The notes under the pieces were generated by a model. That model saw nothing but the letters and a program-made list of their open reading frames with translations, was not told the DNA's origin and made no database searches. From contig CAZLLE010000011.1 in NCBI GenBank assembly GCA_964560425.1, forward strand, positions 25,876 to 89,875: DNA of 64,000 nt, read 5' to 3'. Shown piece by piece: positions 46,025 to 55,324 of this stretch. Source of the stretch: CAZLLE01 sp964560425 (GTDB taxonomy: Bacteria > Campylobacterota > Campylobacteria > Campylobacterales > QNZT01). Each line of letters starts with the position of its first letter. Positions within the stretch are counted from its first letter, which is position 1. The position numbers were made by a program, and so were the translations under genes.

Positions 46025-47028
46025 TTAAAACCCTTTTTTTTAAAAATTCCTGCAATCTTATTATGACATGAAGGACAACATCCATCTATGAGATAATTTT
46101 TTTGTACAAAGAAATGATCTCTTTGAATTAATATTTCACCACACTTTGGACAAATGGTAGGATTCTCATGTCCAATATTACCCATGTATATATATTTTAA
46201 TCCTGCATTTTTACCAATCTTATAAGCTCGTTGAAGTATTTGTAGTGAAGTAGCAGGAAGATTCTGTTGTTTATAGTCTGGATGAAAAGCTGAAATATGC
46301 CAAGGAACATCTTTACCTAGTTCATCAGCTATAAAGTGTGCTATTTTGGTTAACTCTTCATCACTATCATTTTTGGTTGGAATAATCAAAGTTGTAATCT
46401 CAATCCAAATACCATTTTCAACAAAAAGCTTTAGATTTTCCAAAATTTTATCCAAATTTCCACCCAACTCTTTTTGATAATATTTATGATCAAAAGATTT
46501 AAGATCAATATTTGCAGCATCAATAATACCTCTCATATCATTGATTACTTCACTAGATTCAAATCCATTACTGACAAAAACATTTTTGATACCAAATTTT
46601 TGTGCCTCTAATGCAATATCTCTAGCATAAGGATAAAAAATAGTTGCTTCATTGTATGTATAAGAGATAGATTCACACTCATTCTCTTTTGCTAATTTAA
46701 CTATTAATTGAGGGGAGTAATAGTTACTTTTATCGATATTATGAGTCTGAGATATACTCCAGTTTTGACAAAATGGACAATGAAAATTACACCCAACAGT
46801 TCCAATAGAAAATGATTTAGAAGATGGCAAAAAGTGATAAAGTGGCTTCTTCTCTATAGGATCAATATTCATAGCTGATGGATATCCATAAACCAGACAC
46901 TCAATAGAATCGCCAATATTTTTATTTACACCACAAATACCAACCTTACCCTCTTTAATTTTACAATAGTGTTGACACAATGTACAAATTAATCTATCTT
47001 CTTTATATTTTTTATAAAATTTAGACAA
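46021..47028 (-). CDS. amrS: AmmeMemoRadiSam system radical SAM enzyme
   Basis: 335 aa. The [4Fe-4S]/SAM motif is CNFHCPFC, preceded by GTVGCNF. An N-terminal CTLCQHYCKIKEGKVGICGV and a C-terminal pair of CxxC knuckles (CPKCGE ... CCPSCH) add metal sites. Members of this family are linked to the MEMO-like and AMMECR1-like proteins, neither of which is seen here. Reaction unknown. Forms a two-gene unit with the hemerythrin. Confidence 0.88.
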   Translation of the reverse strand: MSKFYKKYKEDRLICTLCQHYCKIKEGKVGICGVNKNIGDSIECLVYGYPSAMNIDPIEKKPLYHFLPSSKSFSIGTVGCNFHCPFCQNWSISQTHNIDKSNYYSPQLIVKLAKENECESISYTYNEATIFYPYARDIALEAQKFGIKNVFVSNGFESSEVINDMRGIIDAANIDLKSFDHKYYQKELGGNLDKILENLKLFVENGIWIEITTLIIPTKNDSDEELTKIAHFIADELGKDVPWHISAFHPDYKQQNLPATSLQILQRAYKIGKNAGLKYIYMGNIGHENPTICPKCGEILIQRDHFFVQKNYLIDGCCPSCHNKIAGIFKKKGFK

Positions 47029-47146
47029 CTGTTCCTCCTTTTTATGTGATAAACACCCCTTTTTATTGAATCACAAAAAATAGTCCTCCCACTTTGAAAT
47101 ACTAAATTTTATACTTTCTCTACTTGTCATATAATGAAATTACTAT

Positions 47147-47160
47147 TGCATTAGTACTTA
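47147..47160. repeat. 14-bp repeat, copy 2 (one mismatch)
   Basis: TGCATTAGTACTTA; its last three bases are the stop codon of the 192-aa gene (minus strand). A direct copy lies on the other flank of that gene at 47753. Confidence 0.5.
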
Positions 47161-47718
47161 ATATCTAATAACTAACTCAATATAATGATCATTATCTTCC
47201 AACTTTATATCCAACTTAGTAGACATAGCAATTTTCTGCATACGAATAGTTGTATTTAACGACTCTAATACATGTAAATAGTTCATAGTAAAAGGTGTCT
47301 TAATATTCTCTATTTTTCTATCTTTTATTAATTTTACCGCACTATTTATAATCTCTTCATAAACTAACTTATTAGTGGCTCTTTGAAGCCTATACTCTCT
47401 CATATATTGATAATTTTTGAGAAGTACATCTTTTTCGATATTATTTAAATAACTAATTTTTTTAACTTTAGACTCTTCTAAATCAAGTTTGTGTCTATAA
47501 TTCTCGATTTTTGTTTCATAAAATTTATCAAAATCGGGAATACAAGTGTATAAAATATCTAAAACATCACTATTTTTTAAACTATCTTTTCTACCCAAGA
47601 TTTTATTTAAAACTTGGATAGAGGGATTAATGAAGTTATATTTATCCTCTTTACCATCAAAACTTACACCACTAGAAGATATTCTTGGTTTACTTCCTAC
47701 ATATTCAATATTTACCAT
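47158..47718 (-). CDS. Conserved hypothetical protein of Campylobacterota
   Basis: About 186 aa from ATG 47718, which has AAAGGAAAT at the right distance; an ATG six codons upstream overlaps this ribosome site. Opening VEYVGSKPRISSSGVSFDG-type sequence followed by KYNFINPSIQVLNKIL and a helical, charged body. I recall similar proteins only from epsilonproteobacteria and know no function. No membrane segment or signal peptide. A single gene flanked by direct 14-bp repeats. Confidence 0.7.
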   Translation of the reverse strand: MVNIEYVGSKPRISSSGVSFDGKEDKYNFINPSIQVLNKILGRKDSLKNSDVLDILYTCIPDFDKFYETKIENYRHKLDLEESKVKKISYLNNIEKDVLLKNYQYMREYRLQRATNKLVYEEIINSAVKLIKDRKIENIKTPFTMNYLHVLESLNTTIRMQKIAMSTKLDIKLEDNDHYIELVIRY

Positions 47719-47752
47719 TTTATTATTTCCTTTCAAATATTTTAAAACTTAC

Positions 47753-47766
47753 TGCCTTAGTACTTA
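47753..47766. repeat. 14-bp repeat, copy 3
   Basis: TGCCTTAGTACTTA, 35 nt upstream of the 192-aa gene's start; exact reverse complement of the copy at 31589-31602. Confidence 0.5.
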
Positions 47767-47789
47767 TTACAAAAAAACTCATCTTAAAC

Positions 47790-48200
47790 CTAAAGTCTAC
47801 CTCGCCCCATTCCTCTAAAATTTTTAGGAGGGAAATTAGCATATAGATACTCAGCTACTTGTTGAAGTTCCTCTTTTGTAATACTATCTTTTAAAGAGGG
47901 CATAAGACCAAATTTTTCAAGTTTTTTTGGCATACATATCGATTTTTCTCGTGAAGGCTTAAGAACATAATCTACAATAAATTTTACAGCATCTTTTTGA
48001 GTGGAGAACTCTTTTTTGACATGACGCATCACACCCATAATTGCAGGTGCAACAATAGTTGTAAGCTGTTTTTGAGTTGGTTTAGTTGTCATGTGACAGC
48101 TTTCACATTTTTGTGAAAATAGTGCTTTGGCACTATCTTCTGCTAAAAGCGTACTATTTAACACTAATAGTAGCGTTGTTGATATTAATATTTTTTTCAT
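47790..48200 (-). CDS. Periplasmic monohaem cytochrome c
   Basis: 136 aa. Signal peptide (1-20), then ALFSQKCESCHMTTKP with the haem motif CESCH, and a later SICMPKKLEKFGLMPSL that may give the axial Met. Class I-like, 10-12 kDa. Its promoter region has TATACT followed after 10 nt by a single GTTA half-site (48269), reminiscent of the efflux-locus boxes but without a good second half. Electron partner unknown. Confidence 0.85.
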   Translation of the reverse strand: MKKILISTTLLLVLNSTLLAEDSAKALFSQKCESCHMTTKPTQKQLTTIVAPAIMGVMRHVKKEFSTQKDAVKFIVDYVLKPSREKSICMPKKLEKFGLMPSLKDSITKEELQQVAEYLYANFPPKNFRGMGRGRL

Positions 48201-48282
48201 TTACAATCCTTTCTCTACTATACTAAATCGACCTATTCAAAATAAATAAGATAGTATAGAACAGATTTGTTAAAATGAAAAT

Positions 48283-48561
48283 TTAGCCTATCTCACAATG
48301 ACCAATATCTAATTTTTTTATTAAAGCTTCAAAAAATTTGCCACTCTCTTTATCATAATCATCATGAAACTCAACAGAATACTCACCAGCAAGATCTTTT
48401 TTTGGTGTAACTGTTATGGAAGGGGCAATACCGAACTCTTCAATTATTATTCCTACAGTATCACAAATCAATTTTCTCTGAGAAGTTGAATTATACTCCA
48501 ATACCAACCTAGAATATCTCTCCTCCATCTCATGATAAGCTTTGATACAAACATCTGCCAT
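48283..48561 (-). CDS. Hypothetical protein, 92 aa
   Basis: Unrecognised small soluble protein: MADVCIKAYHEMEERYSRLV start, no signal peptide or membrane helix, acidic middle (VEFHDDYDKESGKFF) and Cys near both ends (C5 and CEIG). AAAGGGTTA precedes ATG. It is 45 nt downstream of the kinase gene and may belong to the same unit. Confidence 0.6.
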   Translation of the reverse strand: MADVCIKAYHEMEERYSRLVLEYNSTSQRKLICDTVGIIIEEFGIAPSITVTPKKDLAGEYSVEFHDDYDKESGKFFEALIKKLDIGHCEIG

Positions 48562-48605
48562 ATTAACCCTTTATAATTTTTTCTAATTATATACTATTTT
48601 TTATT

Positions 48606-49544
48606 TTATTCAAAGTTAATAGTTGCCAATGTCCCTTTACTAGGAATAGATTCAACTTTAATCTTAAAACCATAAAAATCTACCACATTTTTTACAATAC
48701 TAAGACCAATACCAAAACCACCCTCACTTCTATTAGATCTATTAAATTGCTGAAATATATTTTTAAGTTGCTTAGAATCCATTCCAACGCCAGAATCTTT
48801 GACGCTAAATTTATGTTCATCAAGAGAGATAACAATCTCACCACCCTTCTTATTATATTTAATAGAATTGGATATTAGATTATCAATAAGTCTAATTGCA
48901 TCATTTTTATCCAATTCACAAAAAACTTTTTCATCAATGGACTCTATTAATTTGACTCTTTTTGATTTCATCATCGCTCCAAAATAGATTAATCTATCCT
49001 TTAGAAGTTTACTCAAATTAACACGCTCTATATCTCTCAAATGTTTATGATTGAGTTGAATATATATTAAGTCCTCATATAATCTATTTAAAGTTTGTGA
49101 AGCAATAGAAATTCTTGTTAACTCCTTTTTATCTTGACAATCCTCTTTATTCTCTAAGAGTTCAATATTCATTAATATTGCACTAATGGGGGTATTTAAT
49201 TCATGTGTCGCATCTCTAATAAAATCATTTATAGCTTTAAAAGAGGAGTGCATATGTGTATTAAAAAGTTTTCCAAAAAAATAACCAAAAAGTATAATAA
49301 AGAACAATGAAACCAGAAATATTGTAATAACTATCTCTTCTAAACTAATAATATTTGGCTCTTCATGACTTCCCAACATATCTGCTTGTAGCTGTTGTCC
49401 AATAAAAATAGTCTGATTACCTCTCACTCCTCCTCCATCTAAATAAGAGTAAAATGCAAATAATACACTACCCACAAAAAATGTAGTAGAGATAACATAT
49501 GTAATATAAAATTTAATCATTCTTCTTTTATCATCAGATTCCAT
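48606..49544 (-). CDS. Sensor histidine kinase partnered with a degenerate receiver
   Basis: About 312 aa. Two membrane helices (about 12-32 and 66-90) enclose a short periplasmic loop (GGGVRGNQTIFIGQQLQADM), then the H-box RDATHELNTPISA and an ATPase domain with NLISNSIKYN and GGFGIGLSIVKN. All catalytic boxes look intact. Start at ATG 49544, overlapping the receiver gene's stop; a TTG one codon upstream is possible. The neighbouring regulator cannot be phosphorylated as usual, so the true target of this kinase is probably encoded elsewhere. Confidence 0.88.
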   Translation of the reverse strand: MESDDKRRMIKFYITYVISTTFFVGSVLFAFYSYLDGGGVRGNQTIFIGQQLQADMLGSHEEPNIISLEEIVITIFLVSLFFIILFGYFFGKLFNTHMHSSFKAINDFIRDATHELNTPISAILMNIELLENKEDCQDKKELTRISIASQTLNRLYEDLIYIQLNHKHLRDIERVNLSKLLKDRLIYFGAMMKSKRVKLIESIDEKVFCELDKNDAIRLIDNLISNSIKYNKKGGEIVISLDEHKFSVKDSGVGMDSKQLKNIFQQFNRSNRSEGGFGIGLSIVKNVVDFYGFKIKVESIPSKGTLATINFE

Positions 49545-49905
49545 CAACTCTATTTTCCTTAGTTATATTTAATGTTTTAAAAATAAAAGCCAATAATGTT
49601 TGTAAAGTAAATGGTCTTGGCATATATTGCCCATGTAATACATTTTTTTCGCTTTTTTGAGAAAAAACCAAAGAACCAATCAAAATTGATGGTAAAATTT
49701 TTTTGGAATATAGATAAGAGAGGCTATAAAGAATTAAAAAATTTGTATTTACAAGTATTAAGTCAACTTCCAATTTGCTAAGCATCTCTTTGGCAACCAA
49801 CGCATCAAATGCTTGGATAACAAAAAATCCTTGTTCTGTCAAAAACTCAGTGAGTGTTTCACTAAAAACAATATCCTCTTCAAGTAACAAAATGGTGCCT
49901 GACAT
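49534..49905 (-). CDS. Degenerate receiver-domain protein without output domain
   Basis: 123 aa, a single REC fold: TILLLEEDIVF with the acidic pocket (E9, E10, D11), but the phosphoacceptor site reads DLILVNTNF with Asn53 in place of Asp, and the conserved Lys is Arg97 in YMPRPF. No DNA-binding domain follows. It cannot act as an ordinary response regulator and may allosterically modulate the kinase encoded right after it (overlap about 11 nt). Promoter has its own tandem box. Confidence 0.82.
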   Translation of the reverse strand: MSGTILLLEEDIVFSETLTEFLTEQGFFVIQAFDALVAKEMLSKLEVDLILVNTNFLILYSLSYLYSKKILPSILIGSLVFSQKSEKNVLHGQYMPRPFTLQTLLAFIFKTLNITKENRVDGI

Positions 49906-49935
49906 GATAGAACCTTTACTAAATTATTTATTAAA

Positions 49936-49967
49936 ATTATAGGAAGTAAAGGTGAAGTAAATGTGAA
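49936..49967 (-). promoter_or_regulatory. Tandem-box promoter of the degenerate receiver-kinase operon
   Basis: Plus-strand reading: GTGAA at 49952-49956 and 49963-49967, 11 bp apart, inside a longer 11-bp periodic repeat (GAAGTAAAGGT, GAAGTAAATGT). On the minus strand a 10-nt spacer leads to TATAAT (49941-49936). Same geometry as the efflux-locus sites with a different half-site. Confidence 0.6.
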
Positions 49968-50036
49968 CTTAAGCATTTTTTAATTTTTACTGTTTTTATT
50001 GAAGCTATTTGTAAATTTTATGATAAAAATCAAATT

Positions 50037-50375
50037 TTACATAGAAATCAACCACTCACTCATATTAAAGACATCTTTTGTTAACTGCATACTTTTCCAC
50101 CCTGAAGGCTCTAAATACATCAATTTTGAGCCAAAATAACCCACACAATAACTCTCTTTATATATCGCAAAAGAGCCACTCATAAGAGAGTCAAAAATAT
50201 CAGAACCATCTTCTGGAGTTTTATACATATCAAATTGTAAAAGATGTAGATCAATCAATGTTGATATAAAAATCTCATTCTCTCTTAGAGAGTGGCTTAT
50301 ACTGTAATATGTAGGATATGTCAAAAAAGGTTCATCTACTATTTCACTAATATATAATCTCTCTTTTTTTCTCAT
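50037..50375 (-). CDS. Hypothetical protein, 112 aa
   Basis: Unrecognised. Begins MRKKERLYISEIVDEPFLTY; no signal peptide or membrane helix. Aromatic-rich middle (DMYKTPEDGSDIFDSLM, YCVGYFGSKLMYLEPSGW). It lies 27 bp after the chemoreceptor gene on the same strand and may be co-transcribed with it. Could be a small cytoplasmic partner; no motif supports a specific role. Confidence 0.6.
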   Translation of the reverse strand: MRKKERLYISEIVDEPFLTYPTYYSISHSLRENEIFISTLIDLHLLQFDMYKTPEDGSDIFDSLMSGSFAIYKESYCVGYFGSKLMYLEPSGWKSMQLTKDVFNMSEWLISM

Positions 50376-50402
50376 AATATCACCTCATATATTTATACCA
50401 AT

Positions 50403-52451
50403 CTAAGTCTTAAAAAGTTCTAATTGAGTATTTAGATCTTCTGTCATTTTATTAAGATATTTACTTGCCTCTGCAATCTCTTCAACATTTTTTGCACTAG
50501 AGGAGGAGATAATACTAACTTCCTCTATCTTTTTAATCATTCCATTTACACTTTTTCCTGTTATTTCAAAATCATCAACAGTTTTTTGTGTTGCATTAGT
50601 TGCTTCATTAACAAGCCTCGTTGTTCCATTTATCTTCTCTTCAACTTCACTTGCACTATTAGATAACTCTTGAATATCTTTAGAATTTCTACTCATCTGA
50701 TCACTTGCATCTAATATTGATTGAACAATTACACCAATTGTTGCATTAATTTCAGATAATGATTTTTGTGTCCTTTCAGCCAATTGCCTAACCTCATCTG
50801 CTACAACAGCAAAACCTCTTCCATGTTCCCCTGCTCTTGCTGCTTCTATTGCTGCGTTTAGGGCAAGTAAGTTTGTCTGATCAGCAATATCTGAAATAAC
50901 TTCCAAAACACCTTTGACTTGCGCTGCATCTGATGAAAGTGCCTGCATCTGACTTGCTAACTCTACTTCAATATCTACACTCTGCTGAACTTGCTCTGTA
51001 AGCTTTATTATTTCATCTCTAGCCTCATTCAAATTATCACTAGCTTTTACAATATCTTTTTTACTATCTATTGCTTCTCTTATAAAATTTTCAATCTCTC
51101 TCATTATATCTTGAGCCTGTAATGTTGTATCATTAATAATAGTTACAGAATTTTCAACATTACTACCCACTTTTGCAGAAGTTGAGGAGAGTTGACTAGA
51201 TATAGATGCATTTTCAAATGAAGATTTTTTGGATTTGGTAATCAATTGTCCTAATGAATCTAATAGAGAATTGACACTAACTGCCATCTCTCTAATCTCT
51301 TTAGTTACATCTGTATTTACTTTAATACTCAAATCTCTATTTTCACTAACATCTTTAAGAGAATCTTTAAATTCATTAATTGGTTTAATAATATTTTTAT
51401 TTACAAACAAAGATGCAAGTATAGCCACTATAAATAGAGTACTCAATGACCAAAAAATCATATGATTTCTCATACTATTGGGAACAATCATCACCTCTTC
51501 TTCATCTATCTCTGACATTAATGCCCAAGTGAAATCATCATTAATCTTAATTGTTGTAAATGCTGAAAGGACTGGATTCCCATTGTAATCTATAATAATT
51601 TTTGAGTTCTCTTTTCCCTCAAAAGCTTCTTTTGTAGCCTCAGTATCAACAGATCCTTTTGAAGGATTTTTAAAAGAGTTTACAACTGAGTGGTTGATAG
51701 GATCCAAAAAGCTATCACTTCTCATTAACTTATCTGATCCAACCAAATAATCTTCCTGAGATTTACCATATCCCTTTCTAAATTTCATAATATCATTGAT
51801 AGCTTTATTACTCATTTGAAGAACTAAAACAGATCTGAATTCTCCATCTATATAAATAGGAGATCCAAAAAACATCACAGGGATATCATCCCTAGGAGCA
51901 TAAGGAGCCATATCTACAAATAGACCCTTTTTTTTCGTTTGAACAACCTTTCTCCACACTTCTGCCAATCCACTCTCTTTTAAAACCCCATTAGAAAGGT
52001 TAGTTCCATAATCAGATTTTTTACTAGCAGAATATATAACTACACCTTTTTCTTTTGTAATAATAAAAGCATCCATATAACCATTATCTTTGATATATCC
52101 CTTTAAAAGTTTTTCATGAGCTTTGGTCTTATTAATAATTTCTAGATTAGAAAGGGGAAACTTATCACCATCTTTAATAGATAATTTCTTATAAATAGAC
52201 ATTATACTTGTAGTTAGAGAATAGACATTTGCACTTCTAGATAAAACCCGAATATCTTTGATTACTTTATTAAAAAATGTCTCTATTTGATGCTTCTTTA
52301 TATCTCTAGATGTTTTTAATCTATCATAACTCACATTCATAAGAGCATCTGTACTCTCATTTACAGCAACCATTCTAGTAACGAATGAAACAATCATAAT
52401 AGATATAATAATTATCCCTATCAATTGTACCTTTAGGCTAAATCTATTCAT
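50403..52451 (-). CDS. Methyl-accepting chemotaxis protein with dCache sensor
   Basis: 682 aa. Helix 1 (about 10-30), a periplasmic double-Cache domain (about 35-330; [19 protein letters not shown] and [21 protein letters not shown]), helix 2 (about 335-352), HAMP, and the cytoplasmic signalling hairpin with [20 protein letters not shown] and [20 protein letters not shown], the CheA/CheW contact tip. No C-terminal CheR/CheB pentapeptide. dCache receptors usually bind amino acids or carboxylates; ligand unknown. A weak sigma-28-like promoter is upstream. Confidence 0.94.
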   Translation of the reverse strand: MNRFSLKVQLIGIIIISIMIVSFVTRMVAVNESTDALMNVSYDRLKTSRDIKKHQIETFFNKVIKDIRVLSRSANVYSLTTSIMSIYKKLSIKDGDKFPLSNLEIINKTKAHEKLLKGYIKDNGYMDAFIITKEKGVVIYSASKKSDYGTNLSNGVLKESGLAEVWRKVVQTKKKGLFVDMAPYAPRDDIPVMFFGSPIYIDGEFRSVLVLQMSNKAINDIMKFRKGYGKSQEDYLVGSDKLMRSDSFLDPINHSVVNSFKNPSKGSVDTEATKEAFEGKENSKIIIDYNGNPVLSAFTTIKINDDFTWALMSEIDEEEVMIVPNSMRNHMIFWSLSTLFIVAILASLFVNKNIIKPINEFKDSLKDVSENRDLSIKVNTDVTKEIREMAVSVNSLLDSLGQLITKSKKSSFENASISSQLSSTSAKVGSNVENSVTIINDTTLQAQDIMREIENFIREAIDSKKDIVKASDNLNEARDEIIKLTEQVQQSVDIEVELASQMQALSSDAAQVKGVLEVISDIADQTNLLALNAAIEAARAGEHGRGFAVVADEVRQLAERTQKSLSEINATIGVIVQSILDASDQMSRNSKDIQELSNSASEVEEKINGTTRLVNEATNATQKTVDDFEITGKSVNGMIKKIEEVSIISSSSAKNVEEIAEASKYLNKMTEDLNTQLELFKT

Positions 52452-52484
52452 AAAAAAACCCTTTCTTAAAATTCCTACCAGATA

Positions 52485-52510
52485 AGATCGACTTTTTTGA
52501 TAAAAATTTA
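52485..52510 (-). promoter_or_regulatory. Possible sigma-28 promoter of the chemoreceptor gene
   Basis: Minus strand: TAAA (52510-52507), 14 nt, GTCGATCT (52492-52485). The CGAT core and TAAA fit sigma-28, though the spacing is one short of the usual 15. Chemoreceptors are frequent sigma-28 targets. Confidence 0.35.
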
Positions 52511-52570
52511 ACCTCTAAATTAGAACTTGATACAATAAAAAAATTAAATAGTTTACCTTATGGAGAGTAT

Positions 52571-55324
52571 GTGTTAGAGATTTTTAAACAACAAAATAGT
52601 TTTTTGACAAGAGCCAAGGAGAATAGTAGTCTAAAATATGTATTAAATTTTGATCAAAATGGTGCTTTTATTGAAGTGTGTGATAAAAAATTAAAGCCAA
52701 TCAAACAGATTGATTTTCGTGTATATAATGGACTTGATAGAGAGATTTTACAACTTATCCAAAAGAGTGAAAAAGATGATTTTTTTCAAATTAGTTGGGA
52801 GGAAGAGAGTTCAGAAATTTATCTTCACAAACATTTAAGATTAGTTGAGCTTTTGAGATTGAGTGATAAATTTTTTACAAGTGATGATAAACAAATTTTA
52901 TTTGAAAATGGTATATTTGAAATTGATCTTAAAATATTAAAAAGTAAAGACAATAAGCTTCTTATTTCACCATCAATTGGTAAAGATGATGATTTTAAAT
53001 TTTTGAGTCCTAGCTATGTAATGATAGGTCATGTTATAAAACAGATCAAAAATGTAGGTGAGAATTTTGATAAGCTCTCTAGTTTTGACACCATTATAGA
53101 GATAGATAAACTAGAGGAGTTTTTGACAATATTTGTTACCCATTTTGAAAATATAGATATTAAATATGAAAATTTTGGAACAATAATTAAGGATGAAAAA
53201 AAGATTATCAAACCAGCTGTAATTTTTGAAAAAGTAACAGTTGATAATGAATTAGTATTAAGAGTTACTGCCACTATAGGGAAACTTAGTCCTGAATTTT
53301 TCAATGATTTTAATATTACCAAGATTGTACTAATCAATGAGATAGAGAACTCTTTTATGATATATGAGTGTGATTTTAGTGAAGTATTTGAGATGTACAG
53401 TTATATTTTCAAAAATCTCACCTCTCTCAAAAGAGCTATCAAAAATGTAAATTTTAGTGAAGAGGATGGTCTCTTTATTATAGAAGAGAAATTAGCAGGT
53501 GAATTTATACTCAAAAATTTACAGACTATTATCACCAACTCTCAACTTTTTGGAAGTGATAAACTAAAAGCATATAAATATTCAACAAATAAACCTACCC
53601 TAAATATCTCATTTAAAGATAAAATAGACTTTTTTGACTCCAATGAAATAACTGTATCAATAGGAGAAGAAAAATTTAATATTTTTGATATGATCAATCT
53701 ATACAAAAAACACTCCTATATTCCACTAAGCAGTGGTGAAAAATCTATTATTGACAAATCATATATCTCAAAACTAGAGAGAATTTTCAAGAAAGATGGT
53801 AAAAAGATAAAAGTCTCATTTTTTGATTTGCCAGAGATAGAGGAGTTGATATCTCAAAAAAGCCAAAAAGTATTTCATGATTCACGAGAGTTTTATGAAG
53901 GGTTTAATAGTCTCAAATCTTCAAAAACAAGATTGCCAAAACTAAAAAATGTAACTTTGAGAGATTATCAAAAGTATGGAGTCAAATGGCTAAAATATCT
54001 TTATGATAATAATTTAGGGGGATGTTTAGCAGATGATATGGGGCTTGGTAAAACACTTCAAGCTATCTCACTTCTATCTTTTATATATCCAAAGACCAAA
54101 GTACCTTCACTAATTATTATGCCTAAAAGTCTACTCACCAATTGGCAAAATGAGATTAAAAAATTTAGTCCAAATCTATCATTTAAACTTTACTATGGAG
54201 TGAATAGAGATCTTGAAAAACTAAATAATTACAATATTATTATAACAACTTATGCAATAGTAAGAAATGATATTGAAAAACTTAAAGAGTATACATTTGA
54301 CACTATTATTTTGGATGAGTCTCAAAATATCAAAAATATAGAGTCCAAAATATCAAAAGCTATTATGTTATTAAATGCCAAACATAAATTTGCATTGAGT
54401 GGAACACCAATTGAAAATTCTCTTTTTGAACTCTACTCACTCTTTAGATTTATCAATAATGGCATGTTTTCAACTGCAAATGACTTCAAAAAACATTTTG
54501 CTTTGCCAATTCAAGGTGAGGCAGATGAAAATATTGCAAAAATATTAAAAGCAAAAATATCTCCATTTTTATTAAGACGACTAAAAGCAGATGTATTAAA
54601 AGATCTACCACCAAAACAAGAACAAGTTATATATGTAGATATGGAAGAGAAACACAAAACATTTTATAATCAAAAGAAGGCATATTACAAAGAGATATTA
54701 AATAATCAAGTTGCAGTTAATGGGATAGAAAAATCAAAATTTGCTATTTTTCAAGCCTTTAATGATCTTCGACAAATCGCTTCAGCACCAGAATTAAAGA
54801 GTGAAAATCATATCCCTTCATCAAAGATAGAGAATCTTTTTGAAATGTTAAGTGATATTATAGGCAACAACCACAAAGTTTTAATATTTGCAAACTATTT
54901 AGGTTCATTAGATCTTATAGCAAATAGAGCAGAATCGGAAGGATATGAATATCTCATGATGACAGGAAGCACAAGAGATAGACAAACTCTAGTAGACAAA
55001 TTTCAAAATGATAAAAAATATTCACTCTTTTTAATGACTCTAAAAGTAGGAGGAGTAGGACTAAATTTAACAGCAGCTGATTATGTATTTATCTTTGATC
55101 CATGGTGGAACAGAGCAGCTGAAAATCAAGCTATAGATAGAACACATAGAATGGGACAAAAAAATACTGTTTTTAGCTATAGAATGATTACAAAAGATAG
55201 TATTGAAGAGAAAATTTTGGAGCTACAAAATCAAAAACAGGATTTGACGGACATGATTATAAGTGGTGATGAGAGTGGTTTAAAACAGCTTACAAGTTCT
55301 GATTTAGAATTTATATTGGGGTAG
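52571..55324 (+). CDS. SNF2-family DNA helicase/ATPase
   Basis: 917 aa. A long N-terminal region (1-450) without recognisable motif is followed by the SWI2/SNF2 engine: LRDYQKYGVKWLKYL, Walker A LADDMGLGKTLQA, DESQNIKN (DEAH-type motif II), ALSGTPIENSLFELYSLF, then the helicase C domain with FANYLGSLDLI, MTGSTRDRQ, GVGLNLTAADYVFIFDPWWN and RTHRMGQ. GTG start with GGAG 5 nt upstream. Such proteins remodel protein-DNA or RNA polymerase complexes. The next gene starts directly at its stop. Confidence 0.9.
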   Translation: MLEIFKQQNSFLTRAKENSSLKYVLNFDQNGAFIEVCDKKLKPIKQIDFRVYNGLDREILQLIQKSEKDDFFQISWEEESSEIYLHKHLRLVELLRLSDKFFTSDDKQILFENGIFEIDLKILKSKDNKLLISPSIGKDDDFKFLSPSYVMIGHVIKQIKNVGENFDKLSSFDTIIEIDKLEEFLTIFVTHFENIDIKYENFGTIIKDEKKIIKPAVIFEKVTVDNELVLRVTATIGKLSPEFFNDFNITKIVLINEIENSFMIYECDFSEVFEMYSYIFKNLTSLKRAIKNVNFSEEDGLFIIEEKLAGEFILKNLQTIITNSQLFGSDKLKAYKYSTNKPTLNISFKDKIDFFDSNEITVSIGEEKFNIFDMINLYKKHSYIPLSSGEKSIIDKSYISKLERIFKKDGKKIKVSFFDLPEIEELISQKSQKVFHDSREFYEGFNSLKSSKTRLPKLKNVTLRDYQKYGVKWLKYLYDNNLGGCLADDMGLGKTLQAISLLSFIYPKTKVPSLIIMPKSLLTNWQNEIKKFSPNLSFKLYYGVNRDLEKLNNYNIIITTYAIVRNDIEKLKEYTFDTIILDESQNIKNIESKISKAIMLLNAKHKFALSGTPIENSLFELYSLFRFINNGMFSTANDFKKHFALPIQGEADENIAKILKAKISPFLLRRLKADVLKDLPPKQEQVIYVDMEEKHKTFYNQKKAYYKEILNNQVAVNGIEKSKFAIFQAFNDLRQIASAPELKSENHIPSSKIENLFEMLSDIIGNNHKVLIFANYLGSLDLIANRAESEGYEYLMMTGSTRDRQTLVDKFQNDKKYSLFLMTLKVGGVGLNLTAADYVFIFDPWWNRAAENQAIDRTHRMGQKNTVFSYRMITKDSIEEKILELQNQKQDLTDMIISGDESGLKQLTSSDLEFILG

